Notes: generated by a model not told the origin, from the letters alone. A stretch of 64,000 nt of DNA from Jaltomata sinuosa (GCA_003996215.1 QJPP01000273.1:186001-250000); one strand, 5' to 3'; positions 36,501-48,383 are shown, numbered from the stretch's first letter. Numbers and translations are program-made.

Positions 36501-39500
36501 AGAAAAGTGAGTCATATAAACTGGGACAGAGGGAATACTATATATAGAGAAAATTATATGATATATATAGCTCAAAAATTATTTCTCATACGTATATATT
36601 AAATCTTGAATATTCTTAATGAAATTTCTGACTTCGCCACTGTCTCAGGTGACAAGTACGTGGAGATGGTTAAGCAAAGGGTATCAACCATTATGGTTAG
36701 TGTTGGCACAGTCATGGTCATATCCTTGGTCATTTGTCCAGTGTGGGCTGGTAAAGATCATCATAAGCTTATTAGTGCTAATCTTGAAAAGCTAGCAAGC
36801 TTCTTAGATGGTATGTGATGAATGTTCTTGTTTTATTATGTAACCTTCCATTAATGCTTCAATTTTTAAGAATTCTTGTCGACAGCGGTGGAGTTAGGAT
36901 TTTCACTAAAAGGATTCAAAATATAAAGACGTAAATACATAAAGAAATCAAGAAGATTCAATGTATAGTACAGTCAAACAACAGTGTCATTTGTCCGGAT
37001 GTTTTTTTGGTTACGTTGTTATAGGGAAATATTATTATAGAGATCGAACATGCAGGGTGTGTTCGGTTGATCAAATTTTTTTTGGAGAACACCTTCTTTA
37101 AGATAAACAAATTCCAAAAGTGGCATTTCGACATTGATTTGTGTCCTCCCCATCTCCGACGCACCTTATCTTCACACCACCTCCATTTCCACTACCCCGC
37201 ACTCCTACCCCGACACTCATCTCCCATCGTATTTGTCTAGATTATATACACATACTTTTAGGATAATATTTTTGTCGTTTTGAACACAAGAAAATAAGTA
37301 ACAAATCCACTTATTTTCCTCTAAATTATATTTTCCAGGGAAAATATTTTTCTTCCTACCGAACACAACATAAAATATTGGTTCCAAAAGATGTTCGGTT
37401 GCTAATTATACTAAAATATTAATATAAAATATGATTATTATAAAAAAAGTCTGATTGTAATGAATGATTAACATCGAAAAAATTGACCTATCTATATAAT
37501 ATAATTTTCCGACGAGAATGTATCAGTTTAACTTTCCTTAAACAAGGGTAGCTAAACCACAATTTATGTGGGGCAATAAATTAAATTTTAAAAAAATCAT
37601 ATTTTTTTTTTTGCAGCTTTTGAAAGTGAGTATTTTCAAGCAAATGGTGAGGGCTCCAAGGAGAAGGAGAAGGGATTTCTTGAAGCCTTTAAAAGTGTTC
37701 TTGGTTCTAAGGCCATTGAGGAATCCTTGGTGAGTAATAGCCTATTTGATCAAGTTTTTTTTTTTTTGAAAGTGCTTTTTAAAAAAATATTTATTTTTAA
37801 AAAGTGAGGTGTTTAATCAAGTTTTTGCGAGAAAATAAGTGCTTCTAGGAAATAACAGAAGCTGTTTTCCAGAAGCTAAAAAAAGTAGTTTTTTTCGAAA
37901 AACACTTTTGAGAAAAGTACACTTAAAATCACTTTTAAAAAGTTTGGCCACACACTAATTGTTGCACAAAAATGCATTTTAAATTTATTGGTCAAACACA
38001 AACTGTTTCTCGCCAAAAGTATTTTTTTTTAAAAAAAAAAACTTTTAAAATAAGCTGATTTTAGAATTTTAGCGAAACTGATTATAAATGAAATTACAAC
38101 TCTTCCTCCTCCTAATTGTTCCTACACTAATATAGATGTGTAGTCTCTGAAATCTAGTGATTTGATTGTAGAAATTACTATTGTGTCTAGTCATTCATAA
38201 AATGTGTTATTTAGCTTGTCCTCTACCTAAATCACAATTAATTCTTTTAAGTATGTATCATTAAGGATATTAGAAAAACTGTTTTTTCTCATTAGACATA
38301 TAGGGCCGTTTGATAGCTGGTTAAAGTTATGCAAGTATAAATAATATATGGATTAGTTATGAGAGAATTCATGTATTATTTTATGCAAGTATTATAATTC
38401 ATGTATTAGTTATTCCACATTCTGTCTTGCATAAAATAATGCATAGATTCCCTCATAACTTATACATGTAGTAGTTATGCGGATCTCTAAATTGAAAACC
38501 AAACACCGTATTAATTTTATACATGAATAGCTTACCTCGTAATCAATTACCAAACATAGTATTAGTTATGCAGGATTTAATACTTGCACAACTCACCTTC
38601 AAATGAGCTACCAAACGACCATAGGGTTCTAAAAAGGAAGAGATACTCTTTGCATCTAAGAGGGTAATAAGGGTATGAAAATTTTAAGGGAATCTAAGTC
38701 GTGGTTATAAGAGATTTGTTTCCTTCGCAAGGAAAAACATGTAAGTCTCCTATACAAATATTTACACAGAATTACTTCACCAATTAATTCAACTTTGTGT
38801 TGCGTAGAACCCATCCAAGGCTGAGAGTATGTCTGATTAAAGGTGGAGAGACTCATCCATCTTACCACTTAGTAATGACTTTTTGATTATTTTTTTATAT
38901 TATCATCTAGTATTCGAAATCTACTTTGCCTGACTGTTGAAAAATACTATTAGGCTTAGGCCATTCATAAGTACTCATTATTGGACCATTAGCTAATCCT
39001 CTACCTAAACCATAACTAATTTCCTACAAATATAGGATAAGTTACATATTTGGCCATCCAAAAAACATAATTATATTCGCTAGTTAAATATACAAAAATT
39101 ATATAAATATTATTTTGCATCAAAAATACATATTTTATATATATCATACAATAATATACAAAAAATATATTATTTTTTTTTGTTTGTTATTATTTTGATG
39201 GGCAACTATATAATGTAGTTTATCCAAAATTTCTGTGAGATATACTCCCATCGAACAATTTTACTTGTCACATTTTTTTTGGTTTACATTTTCCTTAAGA
39301 AAAACATTAAATAGAAGGTAATTTAACTAAATTGTCCTTATTTATTGCTCCTCTCAATTTAATACTTCTGTCTTTTACATCACATTAATATCTCTCCATA
39401 TTTATGACTAAGGGTAAAGGTGAAAACATACAACTAATTATGTCTTGATTTTCTAAAATGGCAAGTATTATGAACTAACTATTTTCAATAACGATGACAA

Positions 39501-40729
39501 GTAAAGTAATCCGAAAAGAGTACATTTTACCATTTAATGTTTCTATAGGGAATTATCTGCAATTATTTTTTAAAATGGCATGACGATATATTTTTTTAAA
39601 AAAATTATATTATCAGTGCATAAAACTTAAACGAAAAAAAAAATATTTCAGGCAAACTTTGCATGGTGGGAGCCAGCACATGGATCATTCAAGTTTAATA
39701 ATCCAGGAAAAGAATATTTGAAGATTGGTAACCTTGGTAGAGATTGTGCTTGCCATCTTCATGCTCTTAGTGGTCACTTAAAATCCAAATCTCAGGTATA
39801 TTAATATTATGATAATAAACTAGTTAACTTGTTCGTGCTTCACGTGATTGTTATAGACATAAAGATAAAAAAGAATCAATTTTATTAATTAGCTAAATTA
39901 AAAATATAATATTTTCTTAGTAAGTCAAAAAAAAATTGGTGAAGATTCCCTTTGTTCTAACTTCTAATTTTTATGTTTGGTTTGTCTCAAAAAAAATATT
40001 ATACTTTTTATTTAAAAATATTATGACATACTTTAGATTATAAATTTTGAAAATCTTTATTTTTTTCCTAGATAGTATGTCGATTCAGACTGTCCTATGT
40101 TACATGAATTGGAACAAAGGGAATACAAACTTTCTAATATTGACACGTGTTTGATTTGTCAGGCACCAACTGAGTTCCATAGAAGAACAGAAGAAGCTTG
40201 CAAAAGAATTGTCATGGAATCTAGCAATGCCTTAAAAAACCTTGCATTCTCCATCAAAACCAAGACCCAACCCCCTTCCTCCACGACGGAGCCCAACTCG
40301 TATAACGCGAAATCCGCCATCAATGACCTCAGAGCGACGCTCGTAATTACCACAAAAACCTTCTCAGAAGCAGACACCATTGACGTCATCGCGCTTATGT
40401 CGGTGGCCTCGATACTCATCGACGTCACCAGGTGCATCGACGAAATCTCCAAGGCTGTCGAAGAGCTTTCGGTCAAAGCATGTTTCACGAAGGAAGAAAA
40501 GAAGAAGGAGAAGGATGATTCTTGGTCGACCGAGGCGCTGGAGAAACCATCACCAACGCCTCGGTCACAGCTCCTGCATTGCGGAATTATGAATGCCGCG
40601 GTGAAGGAGGGGGAAAATCCAATAGTAAAAGTAGAACATGTTGTTTGTGAGATACATGGAATAGAGGAAAAAGGAGAGCATGTTGTGATTGGAGTTGATG
40701 ATGGAAGCAGAGACGGATCCAAGATATGA
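33547..40729 (+). CDS. ALMT-family anion channel, gene C (seven exons, 505 aa), divergent
   Basis: Predicted ALMT anion channel. Exons: 33547-33835, 35318-35458, 36141-36242, 36649-36810, 37617-37729, 39652-39795, 40163-40729. All borders are GT-AG and the total is 1518 nt. The distal first exon is used because the proximal copy (34542) is frameshifted. Seen: six TM segments; CPVWAGKDHHKL; WEP at residues 275-277 (WWEPAHG); charged tail without the A/B modules, ending EHVVIGVDDGSRDGSKI. Exon 3 of A/B is split here by a transposon-derived intron (36243-36648). Changes at conserved sites: DDPRKIW becomes DDTRKNW, AMWAVL becomes AIMAVL, and the LNRG arginine becomes Ile106. Arg188 (QRVST) is kept. 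It may be a divergent channel or a gene losing function; sequence alone cannot decide. A likely poly(A) signal, AATAAAATAA, follows at about 40905. Confidence 0.88.
34440..34446 (+). promoter_or_regulatory. TATA box of the proximal (duplicate) gene C promoter
   Basis: TATAAAT, 96 nt upstream of the duplicate ATG. If active, it would make a transcript starting with the broken first exon. Confidence 0.6.
34542..34817 (+). pseudogene. Broken duplicate of gene C exon 1
   Basis: It encodes 91 residues parallel to the distal exon and keeps the consensus DDPRKIWHAAKVG. It lacks two T's where copy 1 reads gcttttgagtac (here gcttgagtac), so the frame hits TGA at 34815-34817. The old donor (CTG|GTAAT) remains at 34828/34829. 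In the working gene model this segment lies inside intron 1 and must be skipped. Confidence 0.88.
35140..35274. mobile_element. CACTA-type end in intron 1 of gene C
   Basis: The right end TTTTTCTAGTAGTG is the CACTA terminal repeat. Inside are 'gctacaaacttcgttgctat' and 'cgctacataggttttgcgatgg'. The first introns of genes A (about 4540-4790) and B (about 11630-11930) hold related 'tagcttgtagctaataac...gatgaacgatgggttttt' sequence. The left end was not found. Confidence 0.55.
36245..36642. mobile_element. hAT-type MITE forming a new intron of gene C
   Basis: Element with ends CAGCAGCGTAAACAC and ACTTCGCCACTG. The identical 8-bp sequence TCTCAGGT lies at 36237-36244 and 36643-36650. The donor is CAG|GT in the left copy (intron starts 36243) and the acceptor is CAG| in the right copy (intron ends 36648). 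Gene A, without the intron, reads TCTCTGGT at this point, 7 of 8 matching. The body matches the intergenic copy at 56882-57051 ('gtgaagggtggtcag', 'gaacaccttTCG', 'cttaatgaaatttctg'). A Stowaway-like insert sits within it. Confidence 0.9.
36305..36535. mobile_element. Stowaway-like insert nested in the intron element
   Basis: This piece is absent from the sister hAT copy at 56882. It is bounded by CTCCCTATTATATGAG-like and ACTGGGACAGAGGGAA ends, with TA nearby on both sides. Its insertion lengthened an element of about 170 bp to 398 bp. Confidence 0.62.
37055..37370. mobile_element. MITE with GTGTTCGGT ends in a gene C intron
   Basis: Left GGGTGTGTTCGGTTGATC, right ACCGAACACAACAT. Further inside, 'ttttccagggaaaatatttttc' is palindromic. 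It sits inside an older 'cagtcaaac...' type element that starts near 36970. Confidence 0.65.
38303..38622. mobile_element. MITE with GGYCGTTTGRTAGCT ends in a gene C intron
   Basis: Left GGGCCGTTTGATAGCTGG, right GAGCTACCAAACGACCATA. The interior carries 'ttatgcaagtat' style repeats. No coding potential. Confidence 0.75.
39245..39520. mobile_element. Stowaway MITE in a gene C intron
   Basis: Ends CTCCCATCGAACAATTTTACTTGTC and GACAAGTAAAGTAATCCGAAAAGAG, flanked by TA. A related element lies near 63470-63735. Confidence 0.75.
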
Positions 40730-41921
40730 AGTTTATGTCTTCCTATAACAACCTCAGTGATTAATATCACAACTTTATCATTCCCTTTTTTTTGCTTAGA
40801 TTGCTTGCAATCTGTGTTGTATGTCAAGGGTAAGGTCTAGTCCCCCTTTGCTATATTATGCTTTCATAATGATATACGATACTCCGGGATCTACCCCGGA
40901 ATTTAATAAAATAACAACCTCAATTAATCAAAATAAAAAAATTATACTTATTTAGTGAAATTCTCCAATTCTTAATATATATATATAGAGGGTTTAGGTA
41001 AAAGCTATATATTGAATTCACGTGAACCCATAACTATATGTATCTTTAAAAAAAAGAGTTAGAAGGATAAACTAGCCAGGAGAGAAAATAAAGATTGAAA
41101 GAAGTTTAAAAAAAAAGAAAATAGTTACACAATAGATATTTCCTTTCAATATTTCAGTATATATATAGAGAGAGAGAGTTATTTATGCACTTGTGTTACT
41201 TCTTGTTTAGCCCTTTTCTCTTTCTCTTTTTTAGAAGGTTAAATGTTTTGCATGGTTGATTTTCCATAAGGAAAAAACAAAAGAACTAATAGTATAATTT
41301 TCTATATATATAAGTTGCGTCGTATAAATTTTTGAAGAAGGGTGTTCAACAGGTGAATTCGATATATGTGGCTATGTATGTCATATAGAAAGTCTCTTTT
41401 GGGCTTTGTGAATGATCATTGGGACAGTTTGAATATGAATTTTCCTTCTTGTCATCTGTTGGAGTCTTCTAGCTTGTTCGATCAAGCTTTCAAAATCTAA
41501 TTTGTTTTTAAATATTTTTTTTGATCAAAAGTTATTTTAGAAAAAGTACTTTTTAAAAGTAGCAGATTATCAGTTTGCATGATTGACAATATTCCAAAAG
41601 TGCTTCTGAAAGTTTGTACGTTTTTGGGCTCTCTCTCTCTATTTACGCGTCTCTATTGTTTATCATTTCAATTACTAGCCTCTATTATTGGTTCCCTAAC
41701 CTATAACGAGCATGCGGGGTATTTATCGCATTTAATTGCACAATATTTGCTCTTCAAATGGGCTGCTGATCTTTAGTTTTGTTCTTAGCTATCGAATCGA
41801 TGTCTAACGAGACATAAATTTTCTAAAAGTATGATGCATAATTTGTGAAATAATATGATGTAAAAATATAAATTTGTGTCATGCAAAAAAATTATTTGCC
41901 TTGAGAGACAAAAATTAAACA
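40730..41921. other. Region downstream of gene C
   Basis: 3' UTR and intergenic DNA. A fragment at about 41360 ('aagggtgttcaacaggtg') resembles the interior of the hAT family seen at 36245. No further gene. Confidence 0.45.
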
Positions 41922-43898
41922 GGAAATTACATGGATTGTCCTAAAAAATGAGTGGTCTTCAATTTTTGCCCCTCATAAGAAAAGTCTTTAAAAAATACTC
42001 TTCCTTCCTTTTTATTTATAGAACATATACATTTTTGCCCCTCTACACCATAACTCTCCATGTTCATTTGTCTCTCAACTTTTAATTTTCATTTTTCCTT
42101 TTTCTTTTATCTTTTTAATTTTTTATCTTTTTTCTTTTTTTTCTTTTTTCTCAATTTTTTTTAATTCTCGTTTTCTTTTTTCTCAACTTTTTTTTTCTTT
42201 TTTTTTTCTTTTTTTCTCTTAACTTTTTTTTTTTTTTTTTTTTCTCAAACCTTTTTTTTTATTCTTTTTTTTCTCTTTTTTATTTTTTTTTCTCTTCTTT
42301 TATTTATTTTTTGCTTTTTTTTTTATCTTTATTTTTTCCTTCTCTTTTTTTCTTTTTTCTTAACCTCTATTATTTTTTGCTAATGAACAAAAAGTTTGAT
42401 AATCCGCAAAGAAGATCTTCTTTCTTTGAAATCGAAATAAACTTAAGAGCGTGCTTTGTTGTTTGGAAGTTCTTTGGAACAAGTCTTGCTTCTAAGACAA
42501 ATGTTATAGAACATCTCATAAATCAAGACACAATGAGATAGTGTCAAGCCTTGCTCGTGGGGCATAACTTGTTGTTTGAAAAATTCTTGAGCTAAGTCTT
42601 ACCTCTAGGCAAGAGTTATAGAGCATCTCATAAATTAAGACACAATGAAGTAGTGTTAACTCTTGCCCATGGGGCATAACTTATTTTTTGGGAGGCCCTT
42701 GGGCTAAGTCTTGCCTCTAAGGCAAACGTTATAGAACATCTCATGATCAAGACATTATGTGCTAGTGTCAACTCTTGCCAATGAGGCGTAACTTGTTGTT
42801 TGAAAGTCTTTGAGCTAAGTTTTGCCTCTAAGGCAAGAGTTATAGAGCATCACATAAATCAAGACACAATATGGTGGTGTCAACTCTTGCCCATGGGGCG
42901 TAATTTGTTATTTGGAAGTTCTTGGGCTAAGTCTTGCCTCTTAGGCAAGCGTTATAGAGTATCCCATAAATCAAACACAATATGATAGTGTCAACTCTTG
43001 CCCATGGGGCTTAACTTGTTGTTTGAAAGTCCTTGGGCTAAGTCTTGTCTCTAAGGCAAAAGTTATAGAATGTCTCATAAATCAAGACACAATGAGGTAG
43101 TGTCAAGTCTTGCTCGTGGGGCATAACTTGTTGTTTGAAAATCCTTGAGCTAAGTCTTGCCTCTAAGGCAAGAGTTATAGGGTATCTCATAATTTTAGAC
43201 ATAATGAAGTAGTGTGAACTCTTGCCCATGGAGCGTAACTTGTATTTTTTGAGAGGTCCTTGGGCTAAGTCTTGCTCATGGGAGTAATTTGTTGTTTAGA
43301 AGTCTTTGGGCTAAGTCTTGCCTCTAAAGCAAGAGTTATAGAACATCTCATAAAAAAATAAAGGTCGAAAATTGATTAAAAAAAAGATAAAAGAAAAATT
43401 AAAAACCAAAGAAAAAATAAAAAAATAGAAGTTGAGAGAAAAAAATAAAAATTGAGAAAAAAAGAAAAAATGAAGAAAAAAAAAGACAACAAAAAATAAA
43501 GGTTGAGAAAAATAAAAAAATAAAAACATAAAAAATAAAAGGAGAAAAAAATAGAATTGAGAGGAGAAAAGAAAAAAAAAAGATTGAGAAAAAAGAAAAA
43601 AACGTAGAAGAAAGAATAAAACAAAAAATAAAAGAAAAATAAAGGTTAAGAAAAAAAGAAAAAAAGAAAAAAAAATAGAAATAAAAAAAAAGAAAAGAAA
43701 AAAGAGAAAAAGAAATATATATAAAAGTTGAGAGACAAATGAGTATTGAGAGCTATTTAAAAATATTTGGAGTGTAGAGGGGCAAAAAGGTAGTTGCTCT
43801 ATACATAAAAACAAGGAAGGCTATTTTTGTAAGACCATTTTTATGGGGGGCAAAAATACAAAGCCACTCCCTTTAAAGGGTATTTGTGTAGTTGTCCC
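41922..43898. mobile_element. 2-kb foldback element with internal satellite
   Basis: The outer arms are inverted repeats. Left: GGAAATTACATGGATTGTCC, 'gagtggtcttcaatttttgcccc', 'cttccttcctttttatttata', 'tttttgcccctctacacc', 'tttgtctctcaactttt'. The reverse complement of the right end reads GGGACAACTACACAAATACC with the same words in the same order. Next inward are a long pyrimidine tract (42059-42367) and its purine counterpart (43369-43730), then a tandem array. A minus-strand 'ORF' rich in Phe/Leu here is only the purine tract. No transposase, and no clear target duplication. Confidence 0.82.
42493..43345. repeat. Tandem array of ~112-bp units inside the foldback element
   Basis: 'aagagttatagagcatctcataaatcaagacacaatga' recurs about every 112 bp (42503, 42615, 42729, 42838, 42950, 43062, 43174, 43335). 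Each is followed by 'gtgtcaactcttgcccatgggg', 'taacttgttgtttg' and 'gggctaagtcttgcctctaagg'. The segments 'cttgcctctaaggcaag' and 'cttgcccatggggc' are themselves palindromic. Confidence 0.88.
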
Positions 43899-44164
43899 AC
43901 TCAAAGATATATTAGGATTCATAGCCACAAATTAATATATAGAGTTAAGATTTGTTCAATCTTCAATGGGTGCCTTTATTTGTATTTATTTTATAAATTA
44001 AGAGATTTTGTCGTAAGATATATTCTCTCTTTATTAAATATTTATTTTATTGAAGTGTTTGTAGTCATCAAAGAACAATTATTACTAAGCATAAAGAGTG
44101 GCTGGTGTGTGTGGGGGGGGGGTGGAGGGGATTAATTTTATCTTGAACTTCTACAATAACAAAT

Positions 44165-44427
44165 ACTCCCTCCGTCCATCTTTAGTTATCCACTATTGAT
44201 TTGACACACACCCTGAGAAATAATAAATAATAGGAATAATTTTATTATATCATCCTTTGAAATTTAATGCTATGAAAAATGCATTGGGTAATTAATAGTA
44301 GTATTTAATAGTAAGGATAAAATGGAGACAAAATTGTAAATTATCCATTGATTTTTTAAACTGAACAAATATTATTTGACATCTATTTTTAATATATTAG
44401 ATAAGTAAAAATAGACGAATGGAGTAA
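44165..44427. mobile_element. Stowaway MITE
   Basis: Left CTCCCTCCGTCCATCTTTAG, right 'aaaaatagacgaatggag', TA-flanked. Confidence 0.75.
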
Positions 44428-44749
44428 TTTGAGAAAATTATTTTAAAAATCACGTCAGATAATTTGAGATGGAGAGAGTAGAGAACATAAACTTTGTTTT
44501 GGATTTGGTACAATAAATACACAAGAATGGTAATGAGAACAAACAGATTTGAGTGTTCATTAATGTAATAATTTCCTGTTGAAGCCCAACAGCCAAAACT
44601 TCTATCAATTTCTATTTTTCTCTTCTCTTTTTTAATTTTTGGTATTTTCCCAATAGTAAAAGTAGATCCAAACAGTCATGTGAACATGTACTAAAATAAT
44701 TGTTTGGTCTTTTTGTGTTGACACAATCACCAAACAAGTAGTAGTAATA

Positions 44750-44880
44750 ACAACAATAATAATAATATATTCAGTGTAATTTTACATGTAAAATCTGAGA
44801 AAAGTAGAATGTATGTACGCATATCTTAACCCTACCTTTGCATGATAGAGAGGTTGTTTCCTATAGACCCTTGACAAATG
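44750..44880 (-). mobile_element. TS-type SINE
   Basis: (CAA/AAT)n end at the left, then 'tcagtgtaattttacatg', 'ttaaccctacctttgcatg' and 'agaggttgtttcctatagaccc'. Near-identical flanks gtagtagtaa and gtagcagtaa look like the target duplication. Confidence 0.75.
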
Positions 44881-45463
44881 AGTAGCAGTAACCTTTACAA
44901 GTATTGTGTTAATAGTTTGTTTGTTATTGAATTTCAAGAAAACACTTGTGTTAATAGCTTGTTCAGCCAAGCTTTTTGGAGGATAAAACTTAGAAGTATT
45001 TTTTTCTTAAATTTGAGGTATTTAGCAAAAAAAAAATGGTTATAAATATCTGTCTTTTTTTTTCAAAAACAAAGACACAATTATTTTTTCCAAGAAAAAC
45101 AACAAAAAAAATTTTATCATAAATTTATATTTATCAAATTATCACTCATTAATTTAATGTATATACATAGTATAATTTGATCAATTTCAATAGTTTTTTT
45201 TTGTTTTCTACCCGATATTCAGTATTTTCTTTAGGGCTTGACCATTTCGAATTCGTGATGGAAATTCCACTTTGAAGGGCAGGCCTCGAAATCAAAATCT
45301 CTAGTTATGAATGAAAAGGTACTTATCAATTAGCACCCCGCCACAACCTTTGGTAATAGTTTAAATAGTTTGACCACACATTATATTTTAGGTTACAAAC
45401 TCATACCTAAGTGGACACTTGCAATTCACTTTAAAATAATCTGTTTGTGTAAATATTTTATAC

Positions 45464-45595
45464 GCTAATAACATACCCAGTGAAATTCCACAAAGTGAAG
45501 TTTGGGGAAGATAGAGTGTAGCAGATCTTACCACTACCTTTTGGAGGTAGAGAGGTTGTTTCTGAAAGACCCTCGGCTCAAGTGAAGCAAATCAA
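45464..45595 (-). mobile_element. TS-type SINE
   Basis: Body 'cccagtgaaattccacaaag', 'cttaccactaccttttggagg', 'gaccctcggctcaag'. Perfect 13-bp target duplication AAATATTTTATAC at 45451-45463 and 45596-45608. Confidence 0.87.
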
Positions 45596-45839
45596 AAATA
45601 TTTTATACATCATCATTATAAAACTTAATACATGATAAAAATAAGAATAAAATAAAGAGAGAATAAGCTTCAAAAGGTTAAAAAAATACCAATTGATTAG
45701 AAAATGTACTAAAGACATGAATAGTTGTCATGATTGAGAACAAACACAAAACCATAACAACACCTACATAACCTACGTAGAATAGCAAACTTGGGCCATA
45801 TTTATGATCCATAACAACACTTTGTAAAAATTATCATCT

Positions 45840-46890
45840 ATAACAGATATAGCAATATTTTGGCTGGCCCCATCCACCAGTCCAAATAAGCACTTTGTAT
45901 TTGTATTTGTATTTGTATTTGTAGTTGATTACATCATTTTTTTTTAAAGAACTGCTTTGTATTTGTATTTGTGTTGACTGCATCATTTGAATTTTGTATT
46001 TGTAGTTGACTGCATTATTTATATTTTTATTATTTCATTTATTTTTGTATTTGTATTTGTATTTGTAGTTGACTGCATCATTTGTATTTTTAAAGAACTG
46101 CTTTATTTTTGTATTTGTAGTTGACTGCATCATTTGTATTTTTATTATTTCATTTATTTTTATATTTGTATTTATATTTGCAGTTGACTGCATCATTTGT
46201 ATTTTTAAATAATTAAAAGGGAAATGTTGATTCTCTTTCTATGAATACTTGTATTTGTATTCATTGATATAAATTGTATTTATTGATACAAATTGAACCA
46301 TACAAATATAAATAATACATTTGTATATGATAGACTCAAGAAAATACAAATAATGCATATACTTATTTGTATACAAATATAAATGACACGGTTAAACCAT
46401 CCAAATGATAAATTTATATAAAATGTATCGTTTGATACAAAAATAATAATATAAAATACAAAAAACTATAAAATATAAAATACAATAAAAAAAATAAAGA
46501 GAGAGGGGTCAAAATATAAAATATAAAATACAAAAAAAAAAAAAGAGGGAGAGAGAGGTGAAAATACAAAATACAAAAGGGGGAGAGATTTGAAAATATA
46601 AACTATAAAAAAAGAAAAAAGAAAGAGAGGCTAGAGATAGAAGAGAGAGATAGAGAAAATTAGGAGAAAATAAGAGAGATAGCAATATTTTAACGTAAAA
46701 ACTGTTATCTCCTGTAATAAGCAAAGTTGTGTTATCTCCTCCTTAATTATGAGCTCAAGTTTGTTATTTCTGAAATTTCTCTATCAACAATTAACTATGG
46801 GCCCTTAAATTGTTTCTAAAACAAACCATGTTGACCCAATGGGCCTAATTTCCCTCTAAAATTGGCCCATCTTTTCATTTAAGCATGAAA
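45840..46890. repeat. Non-autonomous TTGTATTTG-rich element, copy 2
   Basis: 'atagcaatattttgg' at the start and '(a)gagagatagcaatatttta' at the end suggest inverted termini. Inside are repeats of 'gtatttgtagttgactgcatcatttg' (45900-46210), 'tacaaat' words and a GA-rich tract (46495-46680). It is followed by 'actatgggccc...ttggcccat', as in 22690-23690. Confidence 0.68.
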
Positions 46891-47937
46891 AAGGAATTTT
46901 CTGTTTTTTTTTAAATTTATATGAAAAAGGAATATGCAACTATCCCAATTACCAACACTTATGTCCATGTCTTTTATCCATTTTCATTTCATCTTTATGT
47001 TTGTATTCAAATTTTGGTCTTCATCATTTACCTTCCTTGAGTACTGATGGAAAATGGGTCCTTTGGTTTTTTCCTTGTTTTTTCACTATGTATCCGATAT
47101 CTACTTTAGGGTCTGATAAACTCGAATTCGTATCAAAAAGTTTCATTTTGAGAGTATATTCAGGGCTAAAACCCGAGATCGGTGGTGGATATACCATCGT
47201 TCGAGGGGTGCCAATTGACACCCTTCGCTTGAAAAGCTACAATGTGTAGATAAGTAATATTTTTTATGTATATATCAGATATGTTGAATTCCCTTGATTT
47301 TTTCGTGTGTATTTTGACTCTTGGTAAAAAATTCGACGCCGACACTATCCAAGACATCTAGTTAAACATGAAGAACTACTTATCACTTCATCACAACGAC
47401 CTTTGATGTAGCTCATTTGGCTTGTCCCACTACTATACTAAATAATTGATAATTTAAAAGGACCTTTTATTGTTAAATATTATATCTTTGAGAAAATGGG
47501 AATTTTGTACTATTTACAGAAAGGTACTACTTGTTTATTAAACTAGTACTAGAATTCTCTTTTTATATATTTTTTTGTTTTAATTGATTGATAGATTCAT
47601 TAAATGTGTGATCTTATGATAGTGAAGGATGTGTATATTTCCTATATATACATGAAGATTTGATTTATTCTAGGATCTAATTGTCCTTACTTTGTGAGGC
47701 AGCAAAACAAGAAAAACTCCAAAATTCAAGCATGATTTCTATATGAAAAGAAAAAAAAAGTTACTAATTGACAACTATGATTAATTTATCAATTAATTTA
47801 CTTAGCATGATCAAAAACCATAAAGCACTATAAATCCACTTGTGCACAATAAAATAAATAATTAAAAGTACATAGGTCATACTACACTTCATTTATTAAT
47901 AGTTCAATTAATAAGTAGTTTCAAATTAAAAGGCAGT
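46891..47937. other. Gene-free stretch
   Basis: 47195-47345 ('cgaggggtgccaattgacac...gacgccgacac') is a decayed relative of the hAT-like family at 36245 and 56882. 47700-47930 resembles 24780-24880 ('ttgacaac...attaaaaggtc...cttcatttattaat'). No gene. Confidence 0.45.
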
Positions 47938-48110
47938 TTCGGTGCACAAAATATTCTGCGTTAGCCGCGTGCGGAGAAAGGCCATACTTCAAAGAGCGTG
48001 ATGTAGACAGTCTACTATAATGTAATCATTAATGACTGCTTCTATACAGATTAAACTGGTGAAGTATAGGTCACAAAAAAATAATTTTACCGTTGCGTTA
48101 TGACTCCCTA
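47938..48110 (-). mobile_element. Au-like SINE, near full length
   Basis: On the minus strand: 'gcaacggtaaaattat' (A-box region), 'gacctatacttcaccag' in the B-box area, then 'gcagtcattaatgattacat', 'tagactgtctacatcacgc' and 'tttgtgcacc'. Compared with the copy in gene A intron 4 it keeps the tRNA-like head. Confidence 0.7.
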
Positions 48111-48383
48111 CTATTCAATTAATAGTTTTAACCATATAAAAGTTGTATAATGATTTCTTGACCACTTTTTTCTAGATTTCTAGAGTAGCATATAGGGGGT
48201 GGCTTTGTCTAGTGTTTATCAATTTCTTAGTGCTCTCTTTCTTTTTAATTATATGATAATTACACCTTTGAAAGTTTTTCTCTTATATGGCATTTTTAAG
48301 GGTCACAATCCATTTCTTTTTGGGAAATAGATAGATAACTAGGTATTATAGGATAGTATAGCCTTTAGAATAATTATAATTCT

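Noticed and set aside
40159..40827. 222-aa minus-strand frame over gene C exon 6
   Set aside because: Antisense shadow; the plus frame continues the ALMT protein after an AG acceptor at 40161-40162.
42493..43345. Possible CRISPR-like regular repeats
   Set aside because: Units are contiguous and diverged, without unique spacers, in plant nuclear DNA.
43311..43814. 167-aa minus-strand frame rich in Phe/Leu
   Set aside because: It is the purine arm of the foldback element read backwards; low complexity, no protein features.
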